26,100 bases of DNA from an uncultured bacterium (lineage in GTDB: Bacteria > Cyanobacteriota > Vampirovibrionia > Gastranaerophilales > Gastranaerophilaceae), in NCBI GenBank assembly GCA_902464375.1, contig CABQIM010000012.1, forward strand, positions 1 through 26,100. Reading direction: 5' to 3'. The notes beneath the pieces are model-generated. The model made no database searches. It was not told where the DNA came from and saw nothing but the letters and a program-made list of their open reading frames with translations. Positions 15,119-23,600 of this stretch are shown one piece after another; within the stretch, counting starts at the first letter, position 1; every line of letters begins with the position of its first letter. A program made the translations under genes and the position numbers.

Positions 15119-15193
15119 ACTTAAGCCCTCATCAATCATCAGTTTTAAGTCAATATTACTTAAACCCTTGATATCAGGGGATTTTTCTTAAGT
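15119..15193. promoter_or_regulatory. Cluster of four ACTTAA/TTAAGT boxes
   Basis: ACTTAAG (15119-15125), TTTTAAGT (15143-15150), ACTTAAA (15158-15164) and CTTAAGT (15187-15193) lie within 75 nt upstream of the small minus-strand gene, together with the imperfect palindrome CCCTTGATATCAGGGG (15165-15180). AT-rich DNA makes chance copies possible. The 392-nt region 15073-15464 holds these boxes, the TTGTAACA pair at 15374 and promoter-like AT-rich DNA; I see no other gene in it. Confidence 0.3.
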
Positions 15194-15373
15194 GATAATG
15201 TAATTTAAACTAAATTATTTTATCTTTTGTTCTCTCATATTTGTCTTACATATATATAAAGTATATTCATTTTTCCCAATTTCAAGAAAGGACACCTTTG
15301 TTACATTTCTTTACACAGACATTACACAAGTTCAAAACATTTTTTCTTATTATTTCTAGCTTTCAGGCACATA

Positions 15374-15390
15374 TTGTAACAAATTGTAAA
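15374..15390. promoter_or_regulatory. Candidate operator TTGTAACA...TTGTAAA upstream of the 15465 gene
   Basis: TTGTAACA (15374-15381) and TTGTAAA (15384-15390) match the pair at 10367-10385, at a similar distance from the downstream start. The two genes may share a regulator. Confidence 0.35.
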
Positions 15391-15464
15391 TATTAGTCGA
15401 AATTTCCTAAAGTTTTTAGAAAATGTGCCGATATATATTATATATCATATAAGAGGTGTGTATC

Positions 15465-15935
15465 ATGTCAAACTTCACAGTAAACGGAGTATACTCCTAC
15501 ACAAGCGCAAACCTTTACTCTTACTTGGGCAGAGTCCCTACAAATTCTGCTGCATTGGAAAGAGCATTTGATGATTTCGATATTACGCCGACCGGCTCAA
15601 CTGATGATTTGAAGAAGCTAAATGCTGCTATGTATGAAGATTACTCAAAGCAGGTTCAAGAGCAAATTGACAATCAAAACAATCAGCAATCTGTACCGTG
15701 GGCAAGATTATGTGCGCAAATCGGAATTCAAGCGACAGGTGATTACGACAAAGATTATGCAGCCTTTAACAATGCAATCCAATTGTTGAGCCAAAGTGCT
15801 ATTGATGGTCAAGCAATGACCTACTTTGCAGGATTAAAATCAGAAGCTCAACTGGCATTCGGTTTATCTAATAAACCGGCTGCACCGGAAGCGCCAATTA
15901 CTTATCAAAATTATCAGGCGCAATTTATGTCATAA
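15465..15935 (+). CDS. Protein of unknown function, 156 residues
   Basis: The ATG at 15465 follows AAGAGGTG (15451-15458) with a 6-7-nt gap; an in-frame GTG three codons earlier overlaps that site and is less likely. The N-terminus MSNFTVNGVYSYTSANLYSY is Tyr/Ser/Asn-rich, without a signal peptide. The middle is acidic, with Gln-rich stretches (VQEQIDNQNNQQ), and the C-terminus is Pro/Ala then Gln/Tyr-rich. No known domain was recognised. Its upstream region shares the TTGTAACA...TTGTAAA pair with the coiled-coil gene at 10451, which hints at co-regulation. It is transcribed alone, with its own terminator. Confidence 0.75.
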   Translation: MSNFTVNGVYSYTSANLYSYLGRVPTNSAALERAFDDFDITPTGSTDDLKKLNAAMYEDYSKQVQEQIDNQNNQQSVPWARLCAQIGIQATGDYDKDYAAFNNAIQLLSQSAIDGQAMTYFAGLKSEAQLAFGLSNKPAAPEAPITYQNYQAQFMS

Positions 15936-15940
15936 GTGTT

Positions 15941-15980
15941 GGGGCGGTTATACCGTGGATTTGCCGCCCTTTTGGTTTTT
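15941..15980 (+). terminator. Terminator of the 15465 gene
   Basis: GGGCGG (15942-15947) pairs with CCGCCC (15964-15969), followed by TTTTGGTTTTT. The loop is long (16 nt) but the position just after the stop fits. Confidence 0.75.
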
Positions 15981-16007
15981 ACTTTATGATATAAAATCAA
16001 ATTTTTT

Positions 16008-16031
16008 CCTTATGTTATAATTAACATAAGG
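16008..16031 (+). promoter_or_regulatory. 10-bp inverted repeat covering the -10 and Shine-Dalgarno of the SDR gene
   Basis: CCTTATGTTA (16008-16017) and TAACATAAGG (16022-16031) are perfect inverted arms around TAAT. The structure contains TATAAT (16016-16021) and the AAGG of the ribosome binding site (16028-16031). It could be a repressor operator or, in RNA, a hairpin hiding the ribosome binding site. No clear -35 is seen. Confidence 0.55.
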
Positions 16032-16040
16032 ATTTTTGTT

Positions 16041-16742
16041 ATGAATATACTTATTACGGGTGCCGGCAAGGGCATTGGAAAAGCTATCGCAGAAGAATTA
16101 GAAAAAGACAACGAGATTTTTGCTATTGGCAGAAATGAAGAGCGGCTTAAACATTACAAAAATTATTTTATCTGCGATTTAACAGATTATAATGAGCTTG
16201 AAAAGCTTGGTGAATACATAAAGAATAACAAAATAGATATTTTAATTAACAATGCAGGCGAATATATTTATTCTCCCATTGAACAAATGTCTATTGAACA
16301 AATCAAACATATTACCAAGACAAATTTTGAAGCACCATTGTATTTGATTTCTCAAGCGGTACCGTATATGAAATCACAAAACTGGGGAAGAATCATTAAC
16401 ATCGGTTCCATTAGCGGAGTAATGGGTGAAGCTAATGCCAGTTTATATTCAGCAACAAAGTCCGGCTTGTTTGGCGCAACAAAAGCGTTGGCTCTCGAAC
16501 TTGCAGAAAATGGAATTACTGTAAACACTATTAACCCAGGATGGGTTGATACAGAGATGGGAAATTCCTCTGCTGAGGACGGAGATTTTACCAAAGAAGA
16601 AATCGTTGAATGTATTCCACAAAGACGATTTGTTGAGCCCAAAGAAGTCGCCGGCATGGTGAAATATTTAATTTCTCCGGAAGCGAAAGGGGTTACAGGA
16701 CAAGCTATAAATTTATGTGCAGGATTGACTTGTGGATGTTAA
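16041..16742 (+). CDS. Short-chain dehydrogenase/reductase (SDR)
   Basis: A classical SDR of 233 residues using NAD(P)H. The Rossmann motif TGAGKGIG (6-13), NNAG (70-73), catalytic Ser in GSISG (around S123/S125) and YSATK (Y136, K140) are all present, with PGWVDTEM after the active site. It is FabG-like in sequence but there are no fatty-acid synthesis neighbours, so the substrate is undetermined. The C-terminus ends in a Cys-containing CAGLTCGC where FabG-type proteins usually have a GG-containing tail. The ATG at 16041 follows AAGGA (16028-16032). A palindrome covers the promoter and ribosome binding site. Confidence 0.9.
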   Translation: MNILITGAGKGIGKAIAEELEKDNEIFAIGRNEERLKHYKNYFICDLTDYNELEKLGEYIKNNKIDILINNAGEYIYSPIEQMSIEQIKHITKTNFEAPLYLISQAVPYMKSQNWGRIINIGSISGVMGEANASLYSATKSGLFGATKALALELAENGITVNTINPGWVDTEMGNSSAEDGDFTKEEIVECIPQRRFVEPKEVAGMVKYLISPEAKGVTGQAINLCAGLTCGC

Positions 16743-16745
16743 AGA

Positions 16746-16778
16746 AGTTGAAAATGGAAAGTGGAAAGTTAATTTTAA
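16746..16778. repeat. Short dispersed repeat (copy 2)
   Basis: Near-identical to 11679-11710 (shared AAAGTGGAAAGTT core with AGTTGAAAAT before it). As in copy 1, it starts a few bases after a stop codon. Confidence 0.5.
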
Positions 16779-16789
16779 GATAAAAAAAT

Positions 16790-17041
16790 CCCCTCACCCG
16801 AATTTCTAAGTTTCGCACAGCTCAACTTGAAATTCTACCCTCTCCCACAAGGGGCGAGGGATACAGAAACAATTTAGGAACTTAGTTACGTACGTAGTAC
16901 CTCCCACAAGGGGCGGGGGATGCAGAAACAATTCAGGAACTTAATTACGTACGTAGTACCTCCCACAAGGGGTGGGGGATGCAGAAACAATTCAGGAACT
17001 TAGTTACGTACGTAGTACCTCCCACAAGGGGCGGGGGTGAG
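16790..17041. repeat. GC-rich element containing a 59-bp tandem array upstream of bioB
   Basis: Three consecutive 59-bp units (16842-16900, 16901-16959, 16960-17018) and a 22-nt partial unit are nearly identical. Each starts CTCCCACAAGGGG and contains the 10-bp palindrome TACGTACGTA (16887, 16946 and 17005). The block is flanked by CTCACCC (16793-16799) and its inverse GGGTGAG (17035-17041), suggesting a single inserted element whose inside was amplified. There are no spacers, so this is not CRISPR. It fills the 320-nt gap between the SDR gene and bioB and ends 21 nt before the bioB start. Confidence 0.85.
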
Positions 17042-17062
17042 ATAAAACGAAAGGATAAAACA

Positions 17063-17980
17063 ATGTTATCAAAACAAGAATTATTAGATTTATATAATAT
17101 GGATTTAGACAAACTTTTGAACGAGTCAAAAAAATATTTAAAAGACGAAGTTGAGTTTTGTTCAATAATAAATGCCCGTTCCGGAAAATGTTCTCAGAAT
17201 TGCAAATACTGTGCTCAAAGTTCGCACTACAATACTAATATTGAATCATTCCCTTTGATTGATGTCGAAACGGTTGTTAAGGCTGCGCATGATAGTGTTG
17301 AGAATGGAGCTGACAGAGTTGCAATCGTAACTTCCGGCAAAACTCCTGATGAAAGCGATTTTGACACAATGCTAGATATGATAAAAGCTTTAAATAAAGA
17401 AGGAATTAAAAGCTGCGCAAGCATTGGCATCCTTAACGAAGAGCAAGCAAAAAAACTTGCAGAAGCAGGTTTAGTAAGATTTCATCACAACATAAACACT
17501 TGCAAATCTTACCATCCGCAGATTTGCACAACTCATACTTACGAAGACAGATTGAACACCACAAAACTTGTAAAAAAATATGGAATGGAACTTTGTTCCG
17601 GCGTAATCATTGGTATGGGTGAAAGCGTTGAACAGCGTATAGAAATGGCTCTTGAGCTTGCTGAAATCAATCCAAACAGTATTCCGGTTAATATTTTAAC
17701 TCCGATTCCTAACACACCGTTTGAAAAATATGGTGACAAAATAGATGAAGAAAATGTTTTAAGAACTTTAGCAATATTCAAGATAGCATGCCCGAACGCT
17801 TCTATTAGGATTGCAGGAGGAAAGAAAGCCAGATTATCAGAAGAAACTATCGAAAAAGCTTTCAGATATTGTGCTGATTCTACAATAGTAGGCAACTACT
17901 TAACCACAACAGGTTTTTCTCCTGATGAGGATGCAAAACTTATTCATAAAATTGGAAGAAAATTGAAAGGTAAAAAGTAA
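17063..17980 (+). CDS. bioB: Biotin synthase BioB
   Basis: A radical SAM enzyme that inserts sulfur into dethiobiotin to make biotin. The 305-residue protein has the 4Fe-4S motif CSQNCKYC (C43, C47, C50) inside NARSGKCSQNCKYCAQSS. It also has CASIGIL and ELCSG, matching Cys ligands of the family's second cluster, and IRIAGGKKARL, where the conserved Arg is kept. It is somewhat shorter than E. coli BioB. The ATG at 17063 was chosen for AAAGGA (17050-17055) 7 nt upstream; an upstream ATG at 16979 lies inside the tandem repeat and is rejected. No other bio genes are in view. It is followed closely by two chromate-transporter genes. Confidence 0.93.
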   Translation: MLSKQELLDLYNMDLDKLLNESKKYLKDEVEFCSIINARSGKCSQNCKYCAQSSHYNTNIESFPLIDVETVVKAAHDSVENGADRVAIVTSGKTPDESDFDTMLDMIKALNKEGIKSCASIGILNEEQAKKLAEAGLVRFHHNINTCKSYHPQICTTHTYEDRLNTTKLVKKYGMELCSGVIIGMGESVEQRIEMALELAEINPNSIPVNILTPIPNTPFEKYGDKIDEENVLRTLAIFKIACPNASIRIAGGKKARLSEETIEKAFRYCADSTIVGNYLTTTGFSPDEDAKLIHKIGRKLKGKK

Positions 17981-17987
17981 TTAGCAA

Positions 17988-18536
17988 ATGTCACTGTTTA
18001 GATTATTTCTCATATACGTAAAGATTGGCGCAATTCTGCTTGGCGGAGGGTACGTAATCCTTCCAATCATGACAAACGAATTTGTTGATAAGAGAAATCT
18101 TGTTTCTCACGATGATTTGATAGACTATTTTGCACTAGCTCAATCACTCCCTGGGATTATTGCTGCCAATATGTCAATGTTTATCGGTTATAAGCTCAAA
18201 GGCAAGTGGGGAGCACTTGTTGCTATGATAGGAGTAACATTTATACCATTCTGGTCAATTGTACTCCTTGCGTCTATCCTTGGAGCTCTAACACAAAATT
18301 CATATGTACTTGGAGCTCTTTGGGGAGTTGGAATTTCTGTTATAGCGCTTATAATGCTCACTGTTAGAGAAATGTGGAACAAATCAACAAGAAACGCGTT
18401 TTTCTACACAATTTTTGTTCTAACATTGATTGCACTTTCAGTTTTCAAAATAACACCCATTCAAAGCATCGTACTATTTACGCTAATTGGTGTAGGATTT
18501 AAAAGACTAACACTAAAAAAGGAGGAGCTTAAATGA
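17988..18536 (+). CDS. Short-chain chromate transporter subunit (first of pair)
   Basis: A 182-residue membrane protein of the ChrA (CHR) family, single-domain form. It carries YVKIGAILLGGGYVILP and ALAQSLPGIIAANMSMFIG, equivalents of the family's FxxFGGG and PGP regions, and about five to six hydrophobic segments. Short CHR proteins usually work as tandem pairs; here the partner follows with a 4-nt ATGA overlap. The start lies 7 nt after the bioB stop and has no clear Shine-Dalgarno sequence, so coupling to bioB is likely. The family exports chromate in characterised cases; the real substrate here is not shown. Confidence 0.88.
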   Translation: MSLFRLFLIYVKIGAILLGGGYVILPIMTNEFVDKRNLVSHDDLIDYFALAQSLPGIIAANMSMFIGYKLKGKWGALVAMIGVTFIPFWSIVLLASILGALTQNSYVLGALWGVGISVIALIMLTVREMWNKSTRNAFFYTIFVLTLIALSVFKITPIQSIVLFTLIGVGFKRLTLKKEELK

Positions 18537-19090
18537 TATATCTTCACCTTTTTATAGAATTCTTTAAAATCGGTATATTTTCATTTGGTGGCGGATACGC
18601 GACAATACCATTCCTATATCACATTTCACAAGTTTATAATTGGTATTCACTCGATGAATTAACTCAAATGGTTGCGGTTGCATCCATCACCCCCGGTCCG
18701 GTAGGAATCAATGTTGCAACTTATGCAGGCTTAAAGAGCGCAGGGGTATTAGGTTCAGCATTTGCGACAACGGCAGAAATGTTACCATCTTTCTTTTTAG
18801 TAATTATTGTATCAAAGTTATTAAAAAAATTTAGTGATAACTTCTATGTAAAATCCGCAATTGAAACATTAAAGCCAATTAGTTGCGCACTTTTAACTTC
18901 TGTTGCGGTAGGGTTACTAAAACCGGAAATTGGCTCTATAAAATCAATGTTATTGTTGGCTTTCTTGCTATTATTGAGTTGGAAATCAAAAAAAGACCCG
19001 CTTTTTTATATCTTTTTATCTGCAGTTATTGGAGTTGGTTGGATTCTGGCAAAGAATTATTTTCCTCCGATTCAGCTTTTTGCCCTTTAA
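18533..19090 (+). CDS. Short-chain chromate transporter subunit (second of pair)
   Basis: The second single-domain CHR protein, 185 residues, with FFKIGIFSFGGGYATIPFL and ASITPGPVGINVATYAG, the canonical family motifs, and about five to six membrane segments. A strong GGAGGAG (18521-18527) lies 5 nt before the ATG. It forms the expected unequal pair with the gene at 17988. Its last ~21 codons overlap the 3' end of the minus-strand MotB/ZorB-like gene (19026-19090), an unusual antisense arrangement. Confidence 0.92.
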   Translation: MIYLHLFIEFFKIGIFSFGGGYATIPFLYHISQVYNWYSLDELTQMVAVASITPGPVGINVATYAGLKSAGVLGSAFATTAEMLPSFFLVIIVSKLLKKFSDNFYVKSAIETLKPISCALLTSVAVGLLKPEIGSIKSMLLLAFLLLLSWKSKKDPLFYIFLSAVIGVGWILAKNYFPPIQLFAL

Positions 19091-19727
19091 TAACAAGTTT
19101 TAGTTCTACGCGTCGGCTTTTTGCAAAATCTTCTTTTCCTCCAACAAGGATTGGATTAGAAAAGCTGGCGCCTTCTACAATTACCATTTTACGAAGTCTG
19201 TTTCCATTTTCTTTGTTATATGGAGTATTTGTCATAAAATCTGCAACAGCAAAAGCTCTCTTTAAACTTAAATCCATATTTTTCATATACTGTTCATCAT
19301 CAGAATATGTTCCGGCGTAAGTTTGTGAATCAGTATGTCCCTCTATGATTATTTTTTCTACATTTTCATTCAAATAATCATTAGAAAAAATTGAATTCAA
19401 ATATGCCGGAGCAAATTTGGAAAGATACTCTTTTCCTTTCGGAGAAAGCTCATAGCTATTCAGTTCAAATAATTCCAAATCTGAAATCTTTACGACACCA
19501 TTTGCATCTATATTTGCGTTTATATTTTGCTTCTCTAAAGTTGCTTGCAAAGCCTCAGTTGCTTTACGTTGTTCTAATTTGGTTTGAATTTTCTCATAAT
19601 AACTTGTCATATATGTATAGAAAAACAGTACAATAAAAACCAGCACTAATGCTGTCATCAAATCCGTCATTGTTACCCAAAAGATATTACTTTCGCTGTC
19701 ATCATCTTTTTTTTGTTTAAATCTCAT
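19026..19727 (-). CDS. MotB/ZorB-like OmpA-domain channel subunit
   Basis: A 233-residue protein with a short basic N-terminus, one membrane helix containing the key Asp (VTMTDLMTALVLVFIVLFF, about 24-42) and a C-terminal OmpA-like peptidoglycan-binding domain (IIIEGHTDS, SLKRAFAVADFM, KSRRVEL). This is the layout of MotB, TolR-like and ZorB proteins, whose Asp carries the ion through the channel. The ATG at 19727 was chosen for AAGGTG just upstream; a TTG six codons earlier is less likely. The last ~19 residues are polar and lie antisense to chrA. It is the second gene of an operon with the MotA/ZorA-like gene (24-nt gap). No flagellar genes are nearby. Confidence 0.85.
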   Translation of the reverse strand: MRFKQKKDDDSESNIFWVTMTDLMTALVLVFIVLFFYTYMTSYYEKIQTKLEQRKATEALQATLEKQNINANIDANGVVKISDLELFELNSYELSPKGKEYLSKFAPAYLNSIFSNDYLNENVEKIIIEGHTDSQTYAGTYSDDEQYMKNMDLSLKRAFAVADFMTNTPYNKENGNRLRKMVIVEGASFSNPILVGGKEDFAKSRRVELKLVIKGQKAESEENNSLPESNQLQ

Positions 19728-19751
19728 AACACACCTTATTGCCAATCATCT

Positions 19752-20630
19752 TTAAAACAATTTGTCCACAACATCACCACCGGAACTGCTGCCAAAATTT
19801 TCATTTAATTTATTTAAGCTATACAAAATATTTTCTAAATAAGGAACAGTCGTTTCGCCAATACTCTTTTCTATAGCTTTCGCAAAATTCTCCGGCAAAG
19901 CTTTAAGCAGCTTTTCATTTGTAACATTTTGAATTTTTGATTCTTTTACCAAATCAATAAGGAACTTTTCACTTGTTACAACGTCAAACAATCTGATAAA
20001 TTCTTTTTGAATTGCTAAGTAATATTTTTTACATTTTTTGTTATACATAATTTTTTCAATAAACATGAACAACATAGAAAAACCAACCGCAAACACAGAA
20101 CACAGCGCCGCGATTTGAATATTAGCAATCAAACCGTTCAAAGATTCTCCGACATTTGCCTCCATAGAAAGATTTACTTGCGTAAAAGCAATTGCCATTT
20201 TTAAGAATGTAAAAAATGGACCTAAGCCGGTTAGCAAAGTTGGCATTGTTTGTATAAATTTGTGATTAATTTTTGAAGATACAAGACTGTCTTCATTAAA
20301 AAAATAAGAAGCATCTATTGTCAGATAAATATCCGATTTAAAATCATTGTTAGTACCTTTTGATGCAACATACAATTTTTCTGGGAAAATTAAAGCTTTT
20401 TTAAAATCTTCCCAAGGAGTAGATGTATATGTATTATTTTTCATAAAAGTATCTAATTCATTAAAACGATAGGACAACTCCTTTTTATCCAATGTCTTTA
20501 AAAAATTAAAAACTGCACTCAAATTCGTTTCTACTCTCGAATAATTTTTTATTACCATCATTGTAAAAACAATGAATATTGCGGTTATTATTAAAATTGC
20601 AGGTTCTGTTATTATTGTTAAGAAACTCAT
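19752..20630 (-). CDS. MotA/ZorA/ExbB-like channel subunit
   Basis: A 292-residue membrane protein. Helices are at about 9-28, 130-150 (TLLTGLGPFFTFLKMAIAF) and 168-195, with a cytoplasmic loop between the first two and a helical C-terminal tail of ~95 residues. The GLGxxxTFL segment resembles the pore region of MotA/TolQ/ExbB and ZorA proteins. Typical ZorA proteins have a much longer cytoplasmic tail, so this is a short version or a different branch. Start: ATG at 20630 after AGGAGGAG. The partner B subunit follows in the operon. Together they probably form a proton- or sodium-driven membrane complex; the purpose is unknown. Confidence 0.75.
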   Translation of the reverse strand: MSFLTIITEPAILIITAIFIVFTMMVIKNYSRVETNLSAVFNFLKTLDKKELSYRFNELDTFMKNNTYTSTPWEDFKKALIFPEKLYVASKGTNNDFKSDIYLTIDASYFFNEDSLVSSKINHKFIQTMPTLLTGLGPFFTFLKMAIAFTQVNLSMEANVGESLNGLIANIQIAALCSVFAVGFSMLFMFIEKIMYNKKCKKYYLAIQKEFIRLFDVVTSEKFLIDLVKESKIQNVTNEKLLKALPENFAKAIEKSIGETTVPYLENILYSLNKLNENFGSSSGGDVVDKLF

Positions 20631-20651
20631 ACACTCCTCCTATTAGTGTAA

Positions 20652-20684
20652 ATTATAGCATAAACTTTAATTTTAGACTATAAT
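20652..20684. promoter_or_regulatory. Overlapping divergent promoters
   Basis: Minus strand: TATAAT at 20657-20652 for the ZorA-like gene, with a Shine-Dalgarno sequence downstream. Plus strand: TATAAT at 20679-20684, 7 nt before the ATG at 20692, implying a leaderless mRNA for the ATPase. The whole divergent region is only 61 nt, so the two polymerase footprints overlap and the genes may be co-regulated. Confidence 0.65.
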
Positions 20685-20691
20685 TCTATAT

Positions 20692-23600
20692 ATGAAGTGT
20701 TCAAAGTGCAAAAGAGAGATTCCAAATAATACCAAGATTTGTCCGTATTGCCATAAGGTATTAGCTTTAGAATGTCCAAATTGCCATTCTGTTGGCGAAA
20801 GTCCTGTTTGTGAAAAATGTGGCTATATCATCCTTACGAAATGTTCAAAATGCGGAAGAACAGTTTCTACTGCTGCAAATAAATGCAAATGTGGTTTTCC
20901 TACAAAAACATCTGTTGCATATCAAGAATGCGAATCAGATGAATTCGCATCCGTAATAGTTCGTTTTGCAGCCCTAAGGCAAATAAGAAATATACTCGGA
21001 TCACAAGAATTATTCTCAAAATTTTATTTTAGATTAAGAAACCTCCTCATTGCACAACTATCAGGAGTTGAATGCAAAATCATTATTTATAATGACATCT
21101 TCACGATAAACCTTAACAAAGAATTGTCATTACCAACTTCTGCTAATAAAGCTGTAAGATTAGCTCTAAAAATCGCTAACGCTTTTTGTGAACTTAATAC
21201 AAAGGTTTTAGAGGAACTTGCAATACCTCTAAAACTGGAAATAACTATAATAAAAAAATCTGCCTCTGATTTATTAGAAAATATGTCCATTAACAATAAT
21301 GTTAAACTGCTTACTGTAAAAAAAGAAAGCAAAAAATATTTAAAAGGTTTGCAAGTAAACTTGGATCAGTATATTCAAGACTGCGTTAACAAGGATTTTA
21401 AAACAGATTCTTTATATTCTATTGAAGAAAACGGACAGCAATTAATGTTCTATGAGATTTTGTTGGATAGTTACATTGTTCCACCAAATGAAACTTCTGC
21501 GGATACTCCTGCAGAAATCCAAAAGAAACACGAAATCAGTAAAATTCAACCAACCACAAAAGAACCTGAAGACATATACGGAGTTAAAATTTTTGACATT
21601 AATGCTAAATGTAAATTTGAAAAAAGTACTGCAACACAAATTTTCGATAGTTTTAAAGAAAATAAAATAATCTCATTACGAACATCTTCTAACTTGGGAG
21701 TAAAAACTTCTGATATTGCAAACTATTACACATCCAAAGATATCAAAGTTTTACATGCAGTTTGCTCTGAGGAAATGACATATAAACCTTGGGGTATTTT
21801 CGAGCAATTATTCAAAGATTATTACAATCTATCATTCCATTCTTCTTTAATACCGCAGGATTTTGCGATAAAAAGATTCAGTGCACTTATTGACCTTGTA
21901 AAATTCAAGCCAAGAAATGCTGCTACTCCGGAAGATGCAAGATTTGCCTATATGGAAGATTTTGGAGCATTTTTAGCTTCCCTGAAAAATTGCACTATTT
22001 TAATTGAAGATTTCGAGAATTTAGATGATACTTCTATCCAAACTCTGGAATTATATTTTGATCAATTCAAAACTTTAAATGCAACATTTATTTTTACAAC
22101 AAATCAGAACATTGCACTACATACAAAGCTAAAAGGACTTCTTCGAACTCCTAATTATACAGAATACACAATTCAAGCTTCCAGCCTTGAATCATTATTA
22201 GATGGAATAAAAGAAGAAGCTTCTGATTTTATCAAATCTTTTTACTTTGAAAAAATAAAAGAAAACTTCAACGGCTCATATTTATATTTCAATCATGCAC
22301 TGAAGTTTTTGTTAGAAAAAAATATTATTGTAAGTTTTGAAAACCGCTTGCTTTTAAAAGGAAATCAGTCCATTATGCTTCCAAATTCTTTGGAAGGGCT
22401 TATCAAAGCAAGATTAAAGCATTTAAGCAAAGACATGGATGCTTCAATGATATTGGCTTACTCAACTTATCTTGGTGCCAGAATGGATTTTGCAATGTTA
22501 ACCAAACTTGGCATCAAAGATGTTATAAAATCTGCTAAAAAACTCATCGATGCTGATTTTGCGTTTTGCAGAGATAATGTTTTATACATTAATAACTACA
22601 ATCTTGTAAAACCGGTTATTGATTCTTCCATCAAGCCGCAGGTTAATGAATTCTTATCAAAAAACATCCTAGCAAACCTTGCAAAAGGTTTAGACAATAC
22701 AACCACATTATTTATTTTAGGTAAATTATCTATTTTCAAAGAAGAATACTTACTTCTTTGGAAGAATTCACAATTTGCTATGGCAACCGGAGATTATGAT
22801 GCATATTTGAAAAATTGTTTAGGATTTTTGTCTTTAATCGAACATATTTCACATAATATTCCTGCGGAAGATATTGAGAATAACAAAAGAGAAGTTTATC
22901 AAAATATATTAATGAGTTTATATAATTATTCTCCGTCAAAGATTTATTCAATAGAAAATATCCTTTTGATTGATGCTATGAATGAGAATAACAATGATAA
23001 AATTGTGAAACTATCTAATTTAATGCTACAAGGAGCATTGATTTCAGCAAATTATACAGACGCGCTAACACTTTTGCATAACATTTTATCCAGAATGCAA
23101 AACCCTACACTACTTGTAGAAGGAAGTGTCAATACGAAATTTTTATTGTTATCACTAATAAATATTGAAATATTGTTTAATATTGGCGACTTTGAGCAAT
23201 GCGTCGAAACTGCAAACGATATTTTAGCAGTACTAAAACCTGAAATCATTGAAAAAATAAAACCGGCAAGCTTCTCTACAAACTTCTTTGTAAACCATTT
23301 GATGGAAACATTCCGATTAGCAGCATTTGCAAAACTTATGCTAATGGATGATGAACTTGATAATTTCTTTGATGCTATCTCTATTGCCCTAAATGCAGAA
23401 CTACCGGATAAAGAATGCATCCTTGCAATACGAGATTTTATCGCCGGTAAATCCTATCACGCCGGAGATATAGAAAATTCTACTCCTTTTGCAAAAGTTG
23501 TATATTTAATTTTACAAGAATTTGAACACCATAGTGATGACTATAAAGCATTTGCGCAAAATATATATCAGGCCAAATTACTTGCAGCTGATATTCATCA

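Noticed and set aside
16842..17040. Regular 59-bp repeats resembling a CRISPR array
   Set aside because: The units are directly contiguous with no unique spacers, and no cas genes are in view; it is a tandem repeat.
16979..17062. Upstream start for bioB inside the tandem repeat
   Set aside because: It would add 28 residues encoded by repeat DNA without family resemblance; the ATG at 17063 has a proper ribosome binding site.
19745..19770. Possible frameshift at the end of the ZorA-like gene (removing one T of TTTT would extend it by four residues to the ribosome binding site of the next gene)
   Set aside because: The gain is only a few residues and the existing stop is in a normal place; no evidence of error from one sequence.
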